Shown: in pieces, positions 1 through 8,451 of the stretch | Position numbering within the stretch: position 1 is the stretch's first letter | Layout of the letters: the number at the start of each line of letters is the position of its first letter | NCBI RefSeq assembly: GCF_900102915.1 | Contig: NZ_FNGG01000009.1 | Coordinates: 1-64,000, forward strand | DNA from: Salinimicrobium catena | Lineage (GTDB): Bacteria > Bacteroidota > Bacteroidia > Flavobacteriales > Flavobacteriaceae | Reading direction: 5' to 3' | DNA length: 64,000 nucleotides | Made by a program: the position numbers and the translations under genes | Notes under the pieces: generated by a model | What the model saw: only the letters and a program-made list of their open reading frames with translations | What the model was told of the DNA's origin: nothing | Databases searched by the model: none

Positions 1-2
1 AT

Positions 3-284
3 TGTGGAATTGCTCCTTTTCCTCATCAATCTGGTACAAGTATTAGGGGAAAAACAAAAGTTAGTCGCTTAGCTCAAAAGGAAGGCAAGACTTTATTGAG
101 TTTATGCGCAACAACAGCAATCCAATACAATCCGGAGATAAAGACTTTTTATGAGAGAAGAGTGCAAATGGGAAAAAATAAAATGAGTACAATTAACATC
201 ATCAGGAACAAGTTATTAGCGCGAGCCTTTGCTGTCATTAAGAGAGGAACTCCTTATGTCAATACAATGAAATTTGCCTCCTGA
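3..284 (+). CDS. IS110-family transposase, C-terminal part (cut by window start)
   Basis: The reading frame is open from the window edge to the TGA at 284. It shows the end of the Transposase_20 (IS116/IS110/IS902) domain: GIAPFPHQSGTSIRG near the left edge, then the NKMSTINIIRNKLLARAFAV segment and a VKRG-like KRGTPYV tail typical of IS110 C-termini. IS110 enzymes have an N-terminal DEDD domain and this serine-containing C-terminal domain; only about 94 codons are visible, so the N-terminal half lies outside. Whether the copy is intact cannot be judged. No inverted repeats are expected for this family. The family call is fairly sure. Confidence 0.8.
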   Translation, partial: CGIAPFPHQSGTSIRGKTKVSRLAQKEGKTLLSLCATTAIQYNPEIKTFYERRVQMGKNKMSTINIIRNKLLARAFAVIKRGTPYVNTMKFAS

Positions 285-328
285 AAATAAAAAAAACTAT
301 AATAAATAATTTGCTTTAACCATAGGAT

Positions 329-349
329 ACAGGCAGGCTCGAACTGACA
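329..349 (-). repeat. Palindromic intergenic repeat (CGAGCCTGCCTG family), partial
   Basis: Reads on the minus strand as TGTCAGTTCGAGCCTGCCTG, the same core as copies near 2641, 6389 and 8286. It sits between the IS110 remnant and the serine hydrolase gene. Only the half containing the CGAGCCTGCCTG arm is clear here. Confidence 0.5.
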
Positions 350-359
350 ACTCAAAGTA

Positions 360-1745
360 TTATTCCAGTTGCTGCAGTTTTTCTGCAGCCAATTCATTCT
401 CCGGTTCAAGCTCCTGTACCTTTCGGTAATTTTTTAATGCCATTTGATCATGGCCTGCATCTTCATGCGCTTTGGCCAATTCAAGATAAGCCCGTACAGA
501 ATTGGGAAATCTTGCTGCCGTGTACTCAAATATTTTCATTCCCTCTTCCTGCCTGTCCATCTGCAACAGCCATTCGCCGGTTTCAAGCAGTTCTTCTTCC
601 TCCTGCTCAAAATTGAAAATATCAGACTGGTTTTTCCTGATCTCTTTCAGAAAATCGATTCCTGAATCATATCCTTCATGGAAGATCTTTGCCCGCAGAC
701 TGAGTTCTATGGACCTTTTAGGGATCTGGAATTCATTTCCTCTCAAAATGGCATCTATGGCATTGATGTGATCTCCCAGTTCGTTGCACCTGTTGTTGGT
801 CAGCAAAATGATGGTATACCCGGGATCAGGGATCCAGGCCATCAGGGCTTCAAAATTATCGCTCTGCCCGTGGTGATAGCGAATCTGCAGGTTACCTTTA
901 TCATAAACACTATGTCCCAGAGGAGACTGTACAGAAGGATTTAAACTTTCCGAAAGTTCTGCCAGGCTTTCACTGCTTATGAGCTTTCCCGAATTAAGGC
1001 ATTTCACCCATTTAAACAAGTCTTCAGTGGTCGTAGCTATCCATCCGCTCATGTAGGTATCCAGGTCATCCTGTACAAAGGCTTCATCAAAAGAGCGGGT
1101 GAAACGCGGAGTTTCTTCGGAAGGGTCAATGACTGTATTTCTCATTCCGCAGGGCCGCAGCATCCTTGTCTCAACAAAGGCCGCATAGCTCATTCCTGAA
1201 ACTTTTTCTATGATCCGCTTCCGCAGAAAAACATTTGTATTATTGTAAACGTATTCACTTCCAGGATCAAATTTCAGCTCTCTCAGCCCTTTTAAATACT
1301 GCCAAACCTCTGCATCGGTACGTACATTATTATAATCAGGATTGGGGATCCCGCTGCTATATTGCAGCAAATTCTTCACGCTTATGGCATCTGCCCATTC
1401 CGGTAACTGCGGAAAAAAAGCGCTCAGCCGGTCATCAAGAGAAAGCCTCCCCTCCTCCTTGAGGATCATAATTCCGGTACCGTCAAATTCTTTTGAAACC
1501 GAACCTATGTTAAATCTCGCTTCCGTATTAAGAGGCTTGTTGCCGGAAGCATCTGCCTGACCGACTGCCCGGTGATAGATCACCTTCCCGTTTTCGGCCA
1601 CCAAAGCATTGCCATTAAATATTCCGCGCCTGTGCGACTCCTGTAGTAAAGAATCAAGGAGCTCAGCTTTTGTGAGTGATGTTGAATGCTGGGCGATCAA
1701 AAAATTGCTGAATAAAAGAAGGATAAATGTGCTTAAAGTCTTCAT
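360..1745 (-). CDS. Secreted serine hydrolase (class C beta-lactamase fold) with C-terminal TPR
   Basis: The 461-residue product starts with a signal peptide ending near LIAQ at residue 19. The beta-lactamase-related domain follows: the nucleophile motif SVSK at about 82-85, YNN at about 167-169 and an HHG motif near 290, matching SxxK, YxN and HxG of the class C/DD-peptidase/esterase fold. The last ~100 residues form TPR-like helices (tandem EGMKIFEYTAARFPN and MALKNYRKVQELEPE units). Such fusions are common in Flavobacteriia; the substrate (D-peptide, ester or lactam) cannot be told. A role in resistance is not implied. Likely periplasmic. It is transcribed alone, leftward. Confidence 0.85.
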   Translation of the reverse strand: MKTLSTFILLLFSNFLIAQHSTSLTKAELLDSLLQESHRRGIFNGNALVAENGKVIYHRAVGQADASGNKPLNTEARFNIGSVSKEFDGTGIMILKEEGRLSLDDRLSAFFPQLPEWADAISVKNLLQYSSGIPNPDYNNVRTDAEVWQYLKGLRELKFDPGSEYVYNNTNVFLRKRIIEKVSGMSYAAFVETRMLRPCGMRNTVIDPSEETPRFTRSFDEAFVQDDLDTYMSGWIATTTEDLFKWVKCLNSGKLISSESLAELSESLNPSVQSPLGHSVYDKGNLQIRYHHGQSDNFEALMAWIPDPGYTIILLTNNRCNELGDHINAIDAILRGNEFQIPKRSIELSLRAKIFHEGYDSGIDFLKEIRKNQSDIFNFEQEEEELLETGEWLLQMDRQEEGMKIFEYTAARFPNSVRAYLELAKAHEDAGHDQMALKNYRKVQELEPENELAAEKLQQLE

Positions 1746-1902
1746 AAGTTGTTGGTTATACTTTAAAGACGAACTACCCCAAAATCTGTTACAAAATGCG
1801 GAATAACAACTTGGATGTTTCGAAATCTGTAATCTAAGGTAAGTCTGCCTTCAATTCGCTACGGCAGGTAAAAAATTGGAATTTTCACCCTATGATCTTG
1901 AA

Positions 1903-2475
1903 TTAAATCTTCAGCGAAGCTCTGAATCCTCTCGCCGCATAATAAGATTCTGCTCCGTTATGGTAAATGAACACCCTTCCGAAGCGCCGATCCCCGAAGA
2001 TGGCCCCGCCCAGTTTTCTGATACCTGCAGGAGTTTCTAACCAGCTGGAAGTTTTTGTATCAAATTTACCAAGCTGCTGCAGTTGCTTGTATTGCTCCTC
2101 TGTCAGCAGCTCCACGCCCATTTCTTCAGCCATTTCTACAGCGCTGTGTTTTGGTTTGAACTTCTTTCTCGACTCCAGGGCCTTCCGGTCATAGCACAGG
2201 CTTCGCCGCCCCTTAGGACTTTCAGCAGCACAGTCAAAAAAGACCAGCTCCCCGGTCTTCTCATCCCACTTCACCACATCGGGTTCTCCGCCCGTCCTCT
2301 CCATCTCGTTGAGTGCCCACAGTTTTTCGGGTGCAGCCTCCAGTAGCCGGGCAGCGACCCGCTCCCATTCCAGGCTTTTGTGTCGGTCTTTGTTTTTCTC
2401 GAATCGTGTTTCTAACTTTTCAGATAGTTCGTCGAGCACTGAGGGAGAAAGCTTCTTTCTAGCAGATGTAGCCAT
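1903..2475 (-). CDS. DUF4256 family protein
   Basis: The 190-residue soluble protein matches my memory of DUF4256 (about 185 residues, widespread in bacteria): the conserved run GGEPDVV followed by FFDCAAESPKGRRSLCYDR, the middle GVELLTEEQYKQLQ and the C-terminal GGAIFGDRRFGRVFIYHNGA. Biochemical function of the family is unknown. It has no signal peptide or membrane segment. The ATG is preceded by a repeat-rich gap and followed by a repeat-free spacer before the hydrolase gene; it seems to be a single-gene unit. Confidence 0.8.
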   Translation of the reverse strand: MATSARKKLSPSVLDELSEKLETRFEKNKDRHKSLEWERVAARLLEAAPEKLWALNEMERTGGEPDVVKWDEKTGELVFFDCAAESPKGRRSLCYDRKALESRKKFKPKHSAVEMAEEMGVELLTEEQYKQLQQLGKFDTKTSSWLETPAGIRKLGGAIFGDRRFGRVFIYHNGAESYYAARGFRASLKI

Positions 2476-2521
2476 AGGGAAGAATTTTGCTTCTTTAAAA
2501 ATAGTGAAAAATGAGAAGTTT

Positions 2522-2584
2522 GCCTCTGTTCTCGATTCACCTTTTCACCTGCGGTGCGGGCTGAAAAGCCACCCGAACTGACGG
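2522..2584. repeat. Dispersed palindromic repeat, copy 1 of the GTTCTCGAT family
   Basis: Begins GCCTCTGTTCTCGAT and ends CGAACTGACGG, exactly like the copy at 3558-3609. Inside, CTTTTC at 2541 can pair with GAAAAG at 2563, while the other copy pairs GATCCC with GGGATC at the same place, so the structure is kept although the bases differ. Confidence 0.6.
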
Positions 2585-2640
2585 CAGATCGGCTCTTTCG
2601 GCAGAAGACCTTTTCTTTTCAAGGAACAATCCCATCTGTT

Positions 2641-2669
2641 CGAGCCTGCCTGTAGATTCCGACAGGTCT
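2641..2669. repeat. Palindromic intergenic repeat (CGAGCCTGCCTG family)
   Basis: CGAGCCTGCCTGTAGATTCC followed by GACAGG; the CCTG arm can pair with the CAGG arm. It reaches the stop codon of the DUF6090 gene. Same family as copies near 329, 6389 and 8286. Confidence 0.5.
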
Positions 2670-3399
2670 ACTCCTCCACTTCTTCCAGGATCTCCCGGGT
2701 TAGCTCTAGCACTTCTGTTAGGCTATTTGTGGAAACTATATGTTGATTGGTCTTAAGGCCTGTGACTCCGTTGAATTGAGCAGCCAATTCCTTTGGTTTA
2801 GAGTTCTGCCAGATATCCTTGCTTAGAGAACCCTTTTTTATAGTAGTAGTGGGAAGGTTCATGCTATAATTCATAGAATAAGCTCCAATATACGTCTGGT
2901 AAAGTTGAGACGCCCATTCCATGGTCTGGTTCGTCTCCTTTTGATATTTGTTCAGCTCATTCAGGGACTCGGTCAGCTCCCGGTCGAGTAGATCGATATC
3001 TCCTGTAGCTATTAGGGCAGTGTAGGTGCTGTTGCTGAAACTGAAATTGGGTTGGATATAAGGATCAAGTTCATAGCGGGCGATCTTGACCAGAGTATCT
3101 ACCGTAGCATCTGGATGCGATAATCTTTTCTGAAAAGCTGTTAGCTCCGCCAGCTTTTCTTCCTCATAGTCCAGCCTGTGCCTTAGCGCAGAAACATCCT
3201 CCTTAAGATCGGTTACCAGGGCCTTCACGTAATTATCCCGAAGCCTTTCCTTCTTCCGGTTCTCGTTCCAGGTATTTATCTGCAAAGCCAGCAGGATCCC
3301 AACTACCACCAGGATGATCTCTCCTATAGCGTAGAAAAAATAATTTCTGATCCTTTTGTTCTTAAGTAAGTGCTTTCTAACTCTTCTGAAGATCTTCAT
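2668..3399 (-). CDS. DUF6090 family membrane protein
   Basis: I start the gene at the ATG at 3399, giving MKIFRRVRKHLL, rather than at the longer frame opening at 3483, because DUF6090 proteins start with this basic MIKFFRKIR-like stretch. A single membrane segment (YAIGEIILVVVGILLALQI) near residues 22-42 is followed by NTWNENRKK and a long helical, probably coiled-coil C-terminal part. The family is abundant and paralogous in Flavobacteriaceae; function is unknown. The gene lies between two copies of the GTTCTCGAT palindromic repeat. Confidence 0.8.
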   Translation of the reverse strand: MKIFRRVRKHLLKNKRIRNYFFYAIGEIILVVVGILLALQINTWNENRKKERLRDNYVKALVTDLKEDVSALRHRLDYEEEKLAELTAFQKRLSHPDATVDTLVKIARYELDPYIQPNFSFSNSTYTALIATGDIDLLDRELTESLNELNKYQKETNQTMEWASQLYQTYIGAYSMNYSMNLPTTTIKKGSLSKDIWQNSKPKELAAQFNGVTGLKTNQHIVSTNSLTEVLELTREILEEVEE

Positions 3400-3557
3400 A
3401 AGTGTCACATTATTAGCGATTTTCTCTACAGCTTTCTTAAAGATAAATAAAATCGTAGATCTTGCTAAAATGCACTTCCCCAAGCCAATAGATCGGTTTC
3501 ACTATTATATTGGATAAGGTGAATGAAATCTATAGGGAACGACGGGCTTCTATTTTC

Positions 3558-3609
3558 GCCTCTGTTCTCGATACGATCCCTCCTACGCCGGGATCACTCG
3601 AACTGACGG
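3558..3609. repeat. Dispersed palindromic repeat, copy 2 of the GTTCTCGAT family
   Basis: Shares GCCTCTGTTCTCGAT at its left end and CGAACTGACGG at its right end with 2522-2584. Internal GATCCC (3575) and GGGATC (3590) form the inner stem. Confidence 0.6.
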
Positions 3610-3678
3610 CAAGGAGTTTTCGACCGGAAACATTTTTAAGCAGCATTGCTGTTAGTTCCTGGAATGTTTATCTGTTGT

Positions 3679-4629
3679 TTATTTTTCAGCACTCTTCAGC
3701 CTAAGAAAACGTGCGGCATTATTATAGAAGATATCCTGTTTTTGCTCTGCGGACAAAAACGGTGCCTGCTGAATGGCTTCTACTGCAGCACCGATCTTGT
3801 CGGGCCAGACCATTTGGTCTGAGCCAAACAAGATCCTTTTGCCGAGCCCGGCGCGTACAAATTTTTCCAGGTGATCATAAAAGGCTGCACGCGGGATCAC
3901 CCAGGTGATGGTAGACACATCTGCATATAGCTGCGGATACTGATACATCATGGCGATCATTTCTTCAGCATAGGGATAGCCGGCATTTTCAACGAACAAC
4001 CTCAGCTTCGGATATTTTTTAAGCACATCTTCCAGCAGTAAAGGATTACCGGCAGCCGACCTAAAATGAGGTGTGTAAGGCCCAATTCCCAAAGTGTGAA
4101 TAAGTACCGGAAGGTCACGTTCTTCAGCCAGTTTAAAATAAGGATCCATCGCAGGATCATTGGGAGCAATCCCACTTAGCTGCACCCCAATTTCTCCCAT
4201 TGCGGTAAATCTATCCTGTTCGTATTCCTGCTTCAGTTTCTTAAGGTGAGCCTCCCCCGGTTCCAGAATAAAAGGGGATGCAATAAAACGATCTGGAGCA
4301 GACCTCTTCCATTCCTGCACGGCTGCCCAATCAACCCCACTCAAAAAAGCTTTTTCAATATTAAGGCTGTCCATTTTTTCAATGGTACGGTTCAGGAGCT
4401 CACCTGAGTTTACGATTGCCCTACCGTCGCCTTCACAGGGTGCTGGTCGGCAAAGGGAAGGGATCCCCGGCGGTACCTCATGGGGAAGTCCGGTGTGCAT
4501 GTGCATATCTATGATGGGGCCGGAATATTTTTCCGAAGTTTCAACCTGAGAGGTGTCCTGCCCTAGTACGTTTCCGGAATGAAGCGTAAAAATTGCCAGA
4601 AACCCCAGTAAGAAGAGATCGGTTTTCAT
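3679..4629 (-). CDS. Secreted amidohydrolase-family (Amidohydrolase_2) metal hydrolase
   Basis: The 316-residue protein has a signal peptide (to about residue 24) and a TIM-barrel metal-hydrolase pattern: strand-1 IDMHMHTG near residue 40, GEIGVQLSG near 146, the IHTLG histidine near 176, a VENAG segment near 211, and the strand-8 GSDQM aspartate near 270. These are the places of metal ligands and catalytic Asp in the ACMSD/isomerase-like amidohydrolase_2 group. The substrate is unknown. It stands alone between repeats and a glycosyltransferase gene, both on the same strand. Confidence 0.8.
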   Translation of the reverse strand: MKTDLFLLGFLAIFTLHSGNVLGQDTSQVETSEKYSGPIIDMHMHTGLPHEVPPGIPSLCRPAPCEGDGRAIVNSGELLNRTIEKMDSLNIEKAFLSGVDWAAVQEWKRSAPDRFIASPFILEPGEAHLKKLKQEYEQDRFTAMGEIGVQLSGIAPNDPAMDPYFKLAEERDLPVLIHTLGIGPYTPHFRSAAGNPLLLEDVLKKYPKLRLFVENAGYPYAEEMIAMMYQYPQLYADVSTITWVIPRAAFYDHLEKFVRAGLGKRILFGSDQMVWPDKIGAAVEAIQQAPFLSAEQKQDIFYNNAARFLRLKSAEK

Positions 4630-4736
4630 AGCAAAAGGATTTTAAACACCTGTAAAGTTACTGAAAATCAATATTTTAAATATGAAATAAACAGAAAAAA
4701 GGCAGTGCTTTCCTAGAAACCTTTTTCCGGAGGGAA

Positions 4737-6278
4737 TTAATCTTTTCCCCGATATGCCGGTTCTTTTTGAAGAAACTCCTTAACTTTTTCATTCAGATCG
4801 ACCCTGGCCCCGCTGAAGACAAAGATGCGTGTTCTGTATTCCCTGGAAAAAGGATTCTCAATAGAATCGGCCAGTTCCGCGGAATCAAAAAAAGGACCAA
4901 CAGTGTTCAATTCCTCCTCCTCTTCAGTATAGATTTTTACCCTGATAAGATTGAGATACGGCCGCTCAAGATCGAACCAGTTCACATAATCGGCATTAAA
5001 GGAAACCGCTTTCAGATCCTGTTCTGTATAAAAATTTATTGCCCCGGCCTGCCCGTAATTATCCGTAATGACCAGCGTCTGTTCAGGATTTGAAAGGCCA
5101 TTGTAAACGGAATCGACTTTTTTAGCCAGTTCCTTCCACCCCAGCATGTCGGCAAAATCCTGGGGCAACCGGTGATCCTGTCCATCTTCCCAGCGAAGCA
5201 ATCCCAGCTTTTCATATTTTTCAGGATGGGCGGCTATTTCCTGCGGATGCCTGTTCGGAAAAGCGACATCATATAAAGGAAGAAAAAGCAGCACCGGAAA
5301 AAGCAAAGCGGCCGGCCGCATATATCTTTTTTGACCTGATACCAGCAGCTGTTCCAGGTATACCGCACCAAAAGTTATGTAAACGGGGTATAGCCCCATG
5401 GCGTAATAATCTTTTGCCTTAAAGATCAAGAAGATGACCAGGGTAAAGACAAAAGCCCACAGGAATGCCCGGTACTTGTCAAATGCTTTCCAGGCGATCA
5501 AAGCGTAAAGACCTGCAATGATCACGAAAACTCCTCCGGCAAAGAATAGCAGTTGGGATCGTAGAAAATCCCATCTGTTGACATTGTTCAACTGATTTTC
5601 TGAAAGTTCCTTTAAATGATGCACTACCGGAAAGTCATTAGTATACTGCCATAAAAGATTGGAAAGAATGAGAACCGTGCCCAATAGAAGGGCCCAATAA
5701 AACTCTTTTCTCATAAACATTTTTCGGTGCGGGGTAAGCAGAATGGCGGGAAACAAACCCAGCAGTAAAAAAACAATATTGTACTTATTGAGAAAGCCCA
5801 GAGCAAAAACAGCGGCTGCTGCAAAAAGCCATTTTGGCCTTTTATCCTGGAAGTATTTAATAATGACAAAATAGAAAGATGCCCAGCACAACACGTCAAA
5901 AGAATTGGGCTGGTAGAGCGTATTCATCCTCAAAAGCGCCGAAAATAACACTGCGGCAGCACCAAGGCTGAGGGCGAAGAGGTTCCCTCCCAGTGCCCTG
6001 ATCGTTTTCCATACCACCAGAATGGTGAGAGCTCCAAAGAGGGCCGGAAAGAACTTTACCCAGAAAACTGAATTTCCCAGCATATCGATCAAACTTGAGG
6101 TCCAGGAGATGAACGGCGGCACAGACTGATATCCCCAGGCCAGATGTTTTCCCAGGTCGAGATGGAGAAATTCGTCCCGGTGCAGTTCATATTCCGGAGC
6201 GATAAGTGAATACTGAAGTACAAACTTCAGGGCAAGGAACCCTGTCAGGACAAGCTTGTTGCGAATCGAGTTGCTCAT
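4737..6278 (-). CDS. Glycosyltransferase family 39 / ArnT-like membrane protein
   Basis: The 513-residue protein has many hydrophobic helices and a short soluble C-terminal part. Near the N-terminus APEYELHRDEFLHLDLG followed by LAWGYQSVPPF matches the acidic DE motif and GY-PP signature of ArnT/PMT-type (PMT_2) transferases, which move a sugar from a polyprenyl-phosphate carrier to lipid or protein on the periplasmic side. The sugar and acceptor are not evident. No cell-envelope cluster surrounds it. The ATG at 6278 lies close to a repeat-bearing gap. Confidence 0.8.
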   Translation of the reverse strand: MSNSIRNKLVLTGFLALKFVLQYSLIAPEYELHRDEFLHLDLGKHLAWGYQSVPPFISWTSSLIDMLGNSVFWVKFFPALFGALTILVVWKTIRALGGNLFALSLGAAAVLFSALLRMNTLYQPNSFDVLCWASFYFVIIKYFQDKRPKWLFAAAAVFALGFLNKYNIVFLLLGLFPAILLTPHRKMFMRKEFYWALLLGTVLILSNLLWQYTNDFPVVHHLKELSENQLNNVNRWDFLRSQLLFFAGGVFVIIAGLYALIAWKAFDKYRAFLWAFVFTLVIFLIFKAKDYYAMGLYPVYITFGAVYLEQLLVSGQKRYMRPAALLFPVLLFLPLYDVAFPNRHPQEIAAHPEKYEKLGLLRWEDGQDHRLPQDFADMLGWKELAKKVDSVYNGLSNPEQTLVITDNYGQAGAINFYTEQDLKAVSFNADYVNWFDLERPYLNLIRVKIYTEEEEELNTVGPFFDSAELADSIENPFSREYRTRIFVFSGARVDLNEKVKEFLQKEPAYRGKD

Positions 6279-6586
6279 TCCACAAAGGCAGTGCTTTCTG
6301 CTGCCCGTTTTTATAAGAAATAAAGATAGATGATTTTCTTCAACAATTTAAAGTCGTCATACAGAGTGACAAATTGTAGCCGTCAATTCGAGCCTGCCTG
6401 GCGGCAGACAGGTGATTTTGCGAAACCCGATTGTCATCCAGAGCGAACCGAAGGGAAGCAAAGATGCTGTTATAAGGTTGCAGCAGAGTTTCAGAGGCAT
6501 CAGGAAAATCCCCCTTTAAAGGTATTGAACCGGAAAAGGGTTTAATATAGATTTGGTTGAACTAATTAACTAAAATTTAATTATTT
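6279..6586. other. Gene-free stretch with intergenic repeats and a promoter region
   Basis: Between divergent genes. It holds a CGAGCCTGCCTG palindrome (6389-6413) and a TGTCATCCAGAGCGAACCG segment near 6431, a motif common in intergenic repeats. A short open frame at 6330-6545 runs across these repeats and has no protein-like features, so I do not call it. Confidence 0.5.
6389..6413. repeat. Palindromic intergenic repeat (CGAGCCTGCCTG family)
   Basis: The arms CCTGCCTG (6393) and CAGACAGG (6405) can pair around a GCGG loop. It is the clearest hairpin of this family in the window; relatives near 329, 2641 and 8286. Confidence 0.6.
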
Positions 6587-6952
6587 ATGAAAAAAAGAAA
6601 TACTCTGCTAGTTACTGTTCTTTTCTTTATTACTGCGGCCACTTCATTCGCGCAGACGAATTGGAACAATTGGGCTCCACTAGACAGTAAAGACGGTATA
6701 GATCTTCAGTACAGATTCGGTTGGTATGAATCTTATGACGGGCAAAAGAACACCGAATTACAAATAAAGGCCTATAATACCCGAAACAAAAAGGTAATGG
6801 TCAACTTTGATAAAATCCGTTTTTCAAACGGCACGACAGATTACGGAGGTAATCTTCTTTATGCTCACCAGGACTCTTATACCTTCACGTTTAGAACCAA
6901 AGGATCGGTTGATAGGTTCACAGGGGACTGGACAGTCGAATACTACGAATGA
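6587..6952 (+). CDS. Small secreted protein of unknown function
   Basis: The 121-residue protein has a clear signal peptide (MKKRNTLLVTVLFFITAATS, cleavage after SFAQ). The mature part is about 98 residues, rich in aromatic and charged residues (NNWAPLDS, DLQYRFGWYE, FTGDWTVEYYE), predicted beta-rich. I do not recognise a family. It is the only plus-strand gene in this part and is alone. The start is preceded by an AT-rich stretch; the ATG is clear. Confidence 0.7.
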   Translation: MKKRNTLLVTVLFFITAATSFAQTNWNNWAPLDSKDGIDLQYRFGWYESYDGQKNTELQIKAYNTRNKKVMVNFDKIRFSNGTTDYGGNLLYAHQDSYTFTFRTKGSVDRFTGDWTVEYYE

Positions 6953-7103
6953 ACCAACCGGAGTTTAATAAGAACAATTTAATTTTGAGAATTTATGCGG
7001 GGAACTGAAGTAACAACTTCATTAGCCCCGCATTTTTCTATTTATACAAGCAAAAAAGCTCTCAAGAGTGAAGGTCTTTCAAATTCAGATTGCTGAAGCA
7101 GCC

Positions 7104-7123
7104 GCAAAGTCGGGTGACTTTGC
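7104..7123. repeat. REP-like palindrome (GCAAAGTC...GACTTTGC)
   Basis: GCAAAGTC and its near-complement TGACTTTGC around a short loop. Member of the family that flanks the RAYT gene at 14.05 kb; located downstream of the GNAT gene. Confidence 0.75.
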
Positions 7124-7149
7124 CAAGCAGAGGATCTTTACGAAGGCAT

Positions 7150-7692
7150 TTACTCCTTTTCGATCTCATACACTACGCACTTCTGCAGTTCGGGAGAATC
7201 CTGCAGTTTAGGATGGTCGAATTCGCTTGCCTTCTTCATCCCGATCTTTTGCATGACCAGTTCTGACCTGTGGTTTTGTTTTGGGCAGGTGGAGATCACC
7301 TTCTCCAGCTGCAGGTCTTCAAAAGCGAATTGCAGGCACCTTTTCGCGCCTTCGGTGGCATAGCCTTTTCCCCAGGCGCTTCTTTTAAGCCGCCAGCCAA
7401 TATCTGTGGCGGGAGTGAAAGGAGCTGCATAGGACTGGAAAGCCAGGCCTATGAAGCCAATAAACTCTCTGCTTTCCAAAACCTCAGCAGCAAAGTAGCA
7501 GTAGCCGTGCTTCGCATAATGTTTGAACAAACGGTCAAGGAATTCTGCCGACTCTTCCCTGCTTAAGGGCTTCGGAAAATGTTTCATCACCTCTTCATCT
7601 GCGTTCATGGCAGCGAATTGGTCCAGGTCATCATGTGTCCAGGATCTGAAGCCAAGTCTTTGCGAGGTGAAAAGGTAGTTATGTTCAGGCAT
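7150..7692 (-). CDS. GNAT-family N-acetyltransferase (RimJ/RimL type)
   Basis: The 180-residue protein carries the Acetyltransf_3 pattern: N-terminal TSQRLGFRSWTHDDLDQF, the DIGWRLKRSAWGKGYATEG acetyl-CoA pyrophosphate-binding loop (motif A, R/Q-x-x-G-x-G/A) at about 93-111, and the C-terminal NHRSELVMQKIGM segment. Related enzymes modify ribosomal-protein N-termini or small molecules; the substrate cannot be deduced. It is cytoplasmic and lies between two REP palindromes, with the NTF2-like gene upstream on the same strand. Confidence 0.85.
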   Translation of the reverse strand: MPEHNYLFTSQRLGFRSWTHDDLDQFAAMNADEEVMKHFPKPLSREESAEFLDRLFKHYAKHGYCYFAAEVLESREFIGFIGLAFQSYAAPFTPATDIGWRLKRSAWGKGYATEGAKRCLQFAFEDLQLEKVISTCPKQNHRSELVMQKIGMKKASEFDHPKLQDSPELQKCVVYEIEKE

Positions 7693-7715
7693 AAAATTTT
7701 AGATTTCTTAAATAG

Positions 7716-7738
7716 CCGCAAAGTCAGGGACTTTGCGG
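7716..7738. repeat. REP-like palindrome
   Basis: CCGCAAAGTC, a 3-nt AGG loop, then GACTTTGCGG: a perfect 10-bp stem. It lies between the GNAT and NTF2-like genes. Confidence 0.75.
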
Positions 7739-7751
7739 AGCGGGGAATATT

Positions 7752-8204
7752 TTACTTTTTCGCCACTGTAGAATGGAGCAGCTGCAGTTTCCATCCTTCT
7801 TCAGTAAGAAGGGCCGTGGCACTTTCCACCCAATTCATCTCCTTCATCACCTCTCCATCCTTTCTGAATTCTGCTTTATTGAAATAGGCTACCCAGGCCA
7901 TGTTTCCTGAAATTTTCACCTCTATAAAGTCAAAGGAATTTATTCGTTTCACCTCTGTGTCTTGTTTCCCTGCACTTCTTAGATAATTCCGCATCTTTTC
8001 CATATCCCAAACCTCACCTGTCTCCAGAAGCAGGAAATCTTCGGTGCAGTAGACATCGAGCGCCCTGGCATCGAGATCTGAAAATATCTCCTGAAAAGAA
8101 TTGCTGATAAGATCTTTAATCTGTTCTTCTTTGCTGCTTACTGTATCCTGGCCAAGCGCCACAGTTGTAAGAAACAGGACAAGAATTTGAAAGCTTCTTT
8201 TCAT
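7752..8204 (-). CDS. Secreted NTF2-like (SnoaL/DUF4440) protein
   Basis: The 150-residue protein has a signal peptide (to about residue 18, cleavage near ALGQ) and a cone-shaped NTF2-like fold pattern: an N-terminal helix EEQIKDLISNSFQEIFSDLD, then ALDVYCTEDFLLLETGEVWD and MAWVAYFNKAEFRKDG strands ending WKLQLLHSTVAKK. DUF4440-type proteins are often small-molecule binding domains; no catalytic residues can be assigned. Single gene on the minus strand between REP elements. Confidence 0.8.
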   Translation of the reverse strand: MKRSFQILVLFLTTVALGQDTVSSKEEQIKDLISNSFQEIFSDLDARALDVYCTEDFLLLETGEVWDMEKMRNYLRSAGKQDTEVKRINSFDFIEVKISGNMAWVAYFNKAEFRKDGEVMKEMNWVESATALLTEEGWKLQLLHSTVAKK

Positions 8205-8285
8205 GGGAAATGTTTTGGGGTTAAAAAGTCGGAATTTCTAAAGTAGTAAAAAAATCTGATGCCTAATACTAACTCAAGCCGACAG

Positions 8286-8312
8286 TTCGAGTCTGTCTGC
8301 CGGAAGGCGGGT
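8286..8312. repeat. Palindromic intergenic repeat (CGAGCCTGCCTG family), diverged
   Basis: TTCGAGTCTGTCTGCCGGAA followed by GGCGGGT. The TCTGCC/GGCGGG arms still allow a hairpin. It is followed by a T-run, so it may also stop transcription. Confidence 0.45.
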
Positions 8313-8374
8313 GCTTTTTTGTGAAACGGAGTGAGCAAAAAAATGTATGGAGAACAAAGGCTACTGGAAGCAGA

Positions 8375-8396
8375 CGCAAAGTTAGGAGACTTTTCG
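8375..8396. repeat. REP-like palindrome, diverged
   Basis: CGCAAAGTTAGGAGACTTTTCG: same layout as the other copies with two changes in the stem. Located just downstream of the disrupted TPR gene. Confidence 0.65.
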
Positions 8397-8451
8397 GAGC
8401 GGGGATTAAAAACATGAGATGAGTTTAAAATTATAATTCTTAGGAGGGGTT

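Noticed and set aside
360-1745. Beta-lactamase resistance gene
   Set aside because: The class C fold is shared by many esterases and peptidases; the C-terminal TPR and the lack of chromosomal ampC context give no support for a resistance role.
6330-6545. 71-codon open frame before the small secreted protein gene
   Set aside because: It crosses the intergenic palindromes and has no conserved features; the start is in the neighbour's promoter region.
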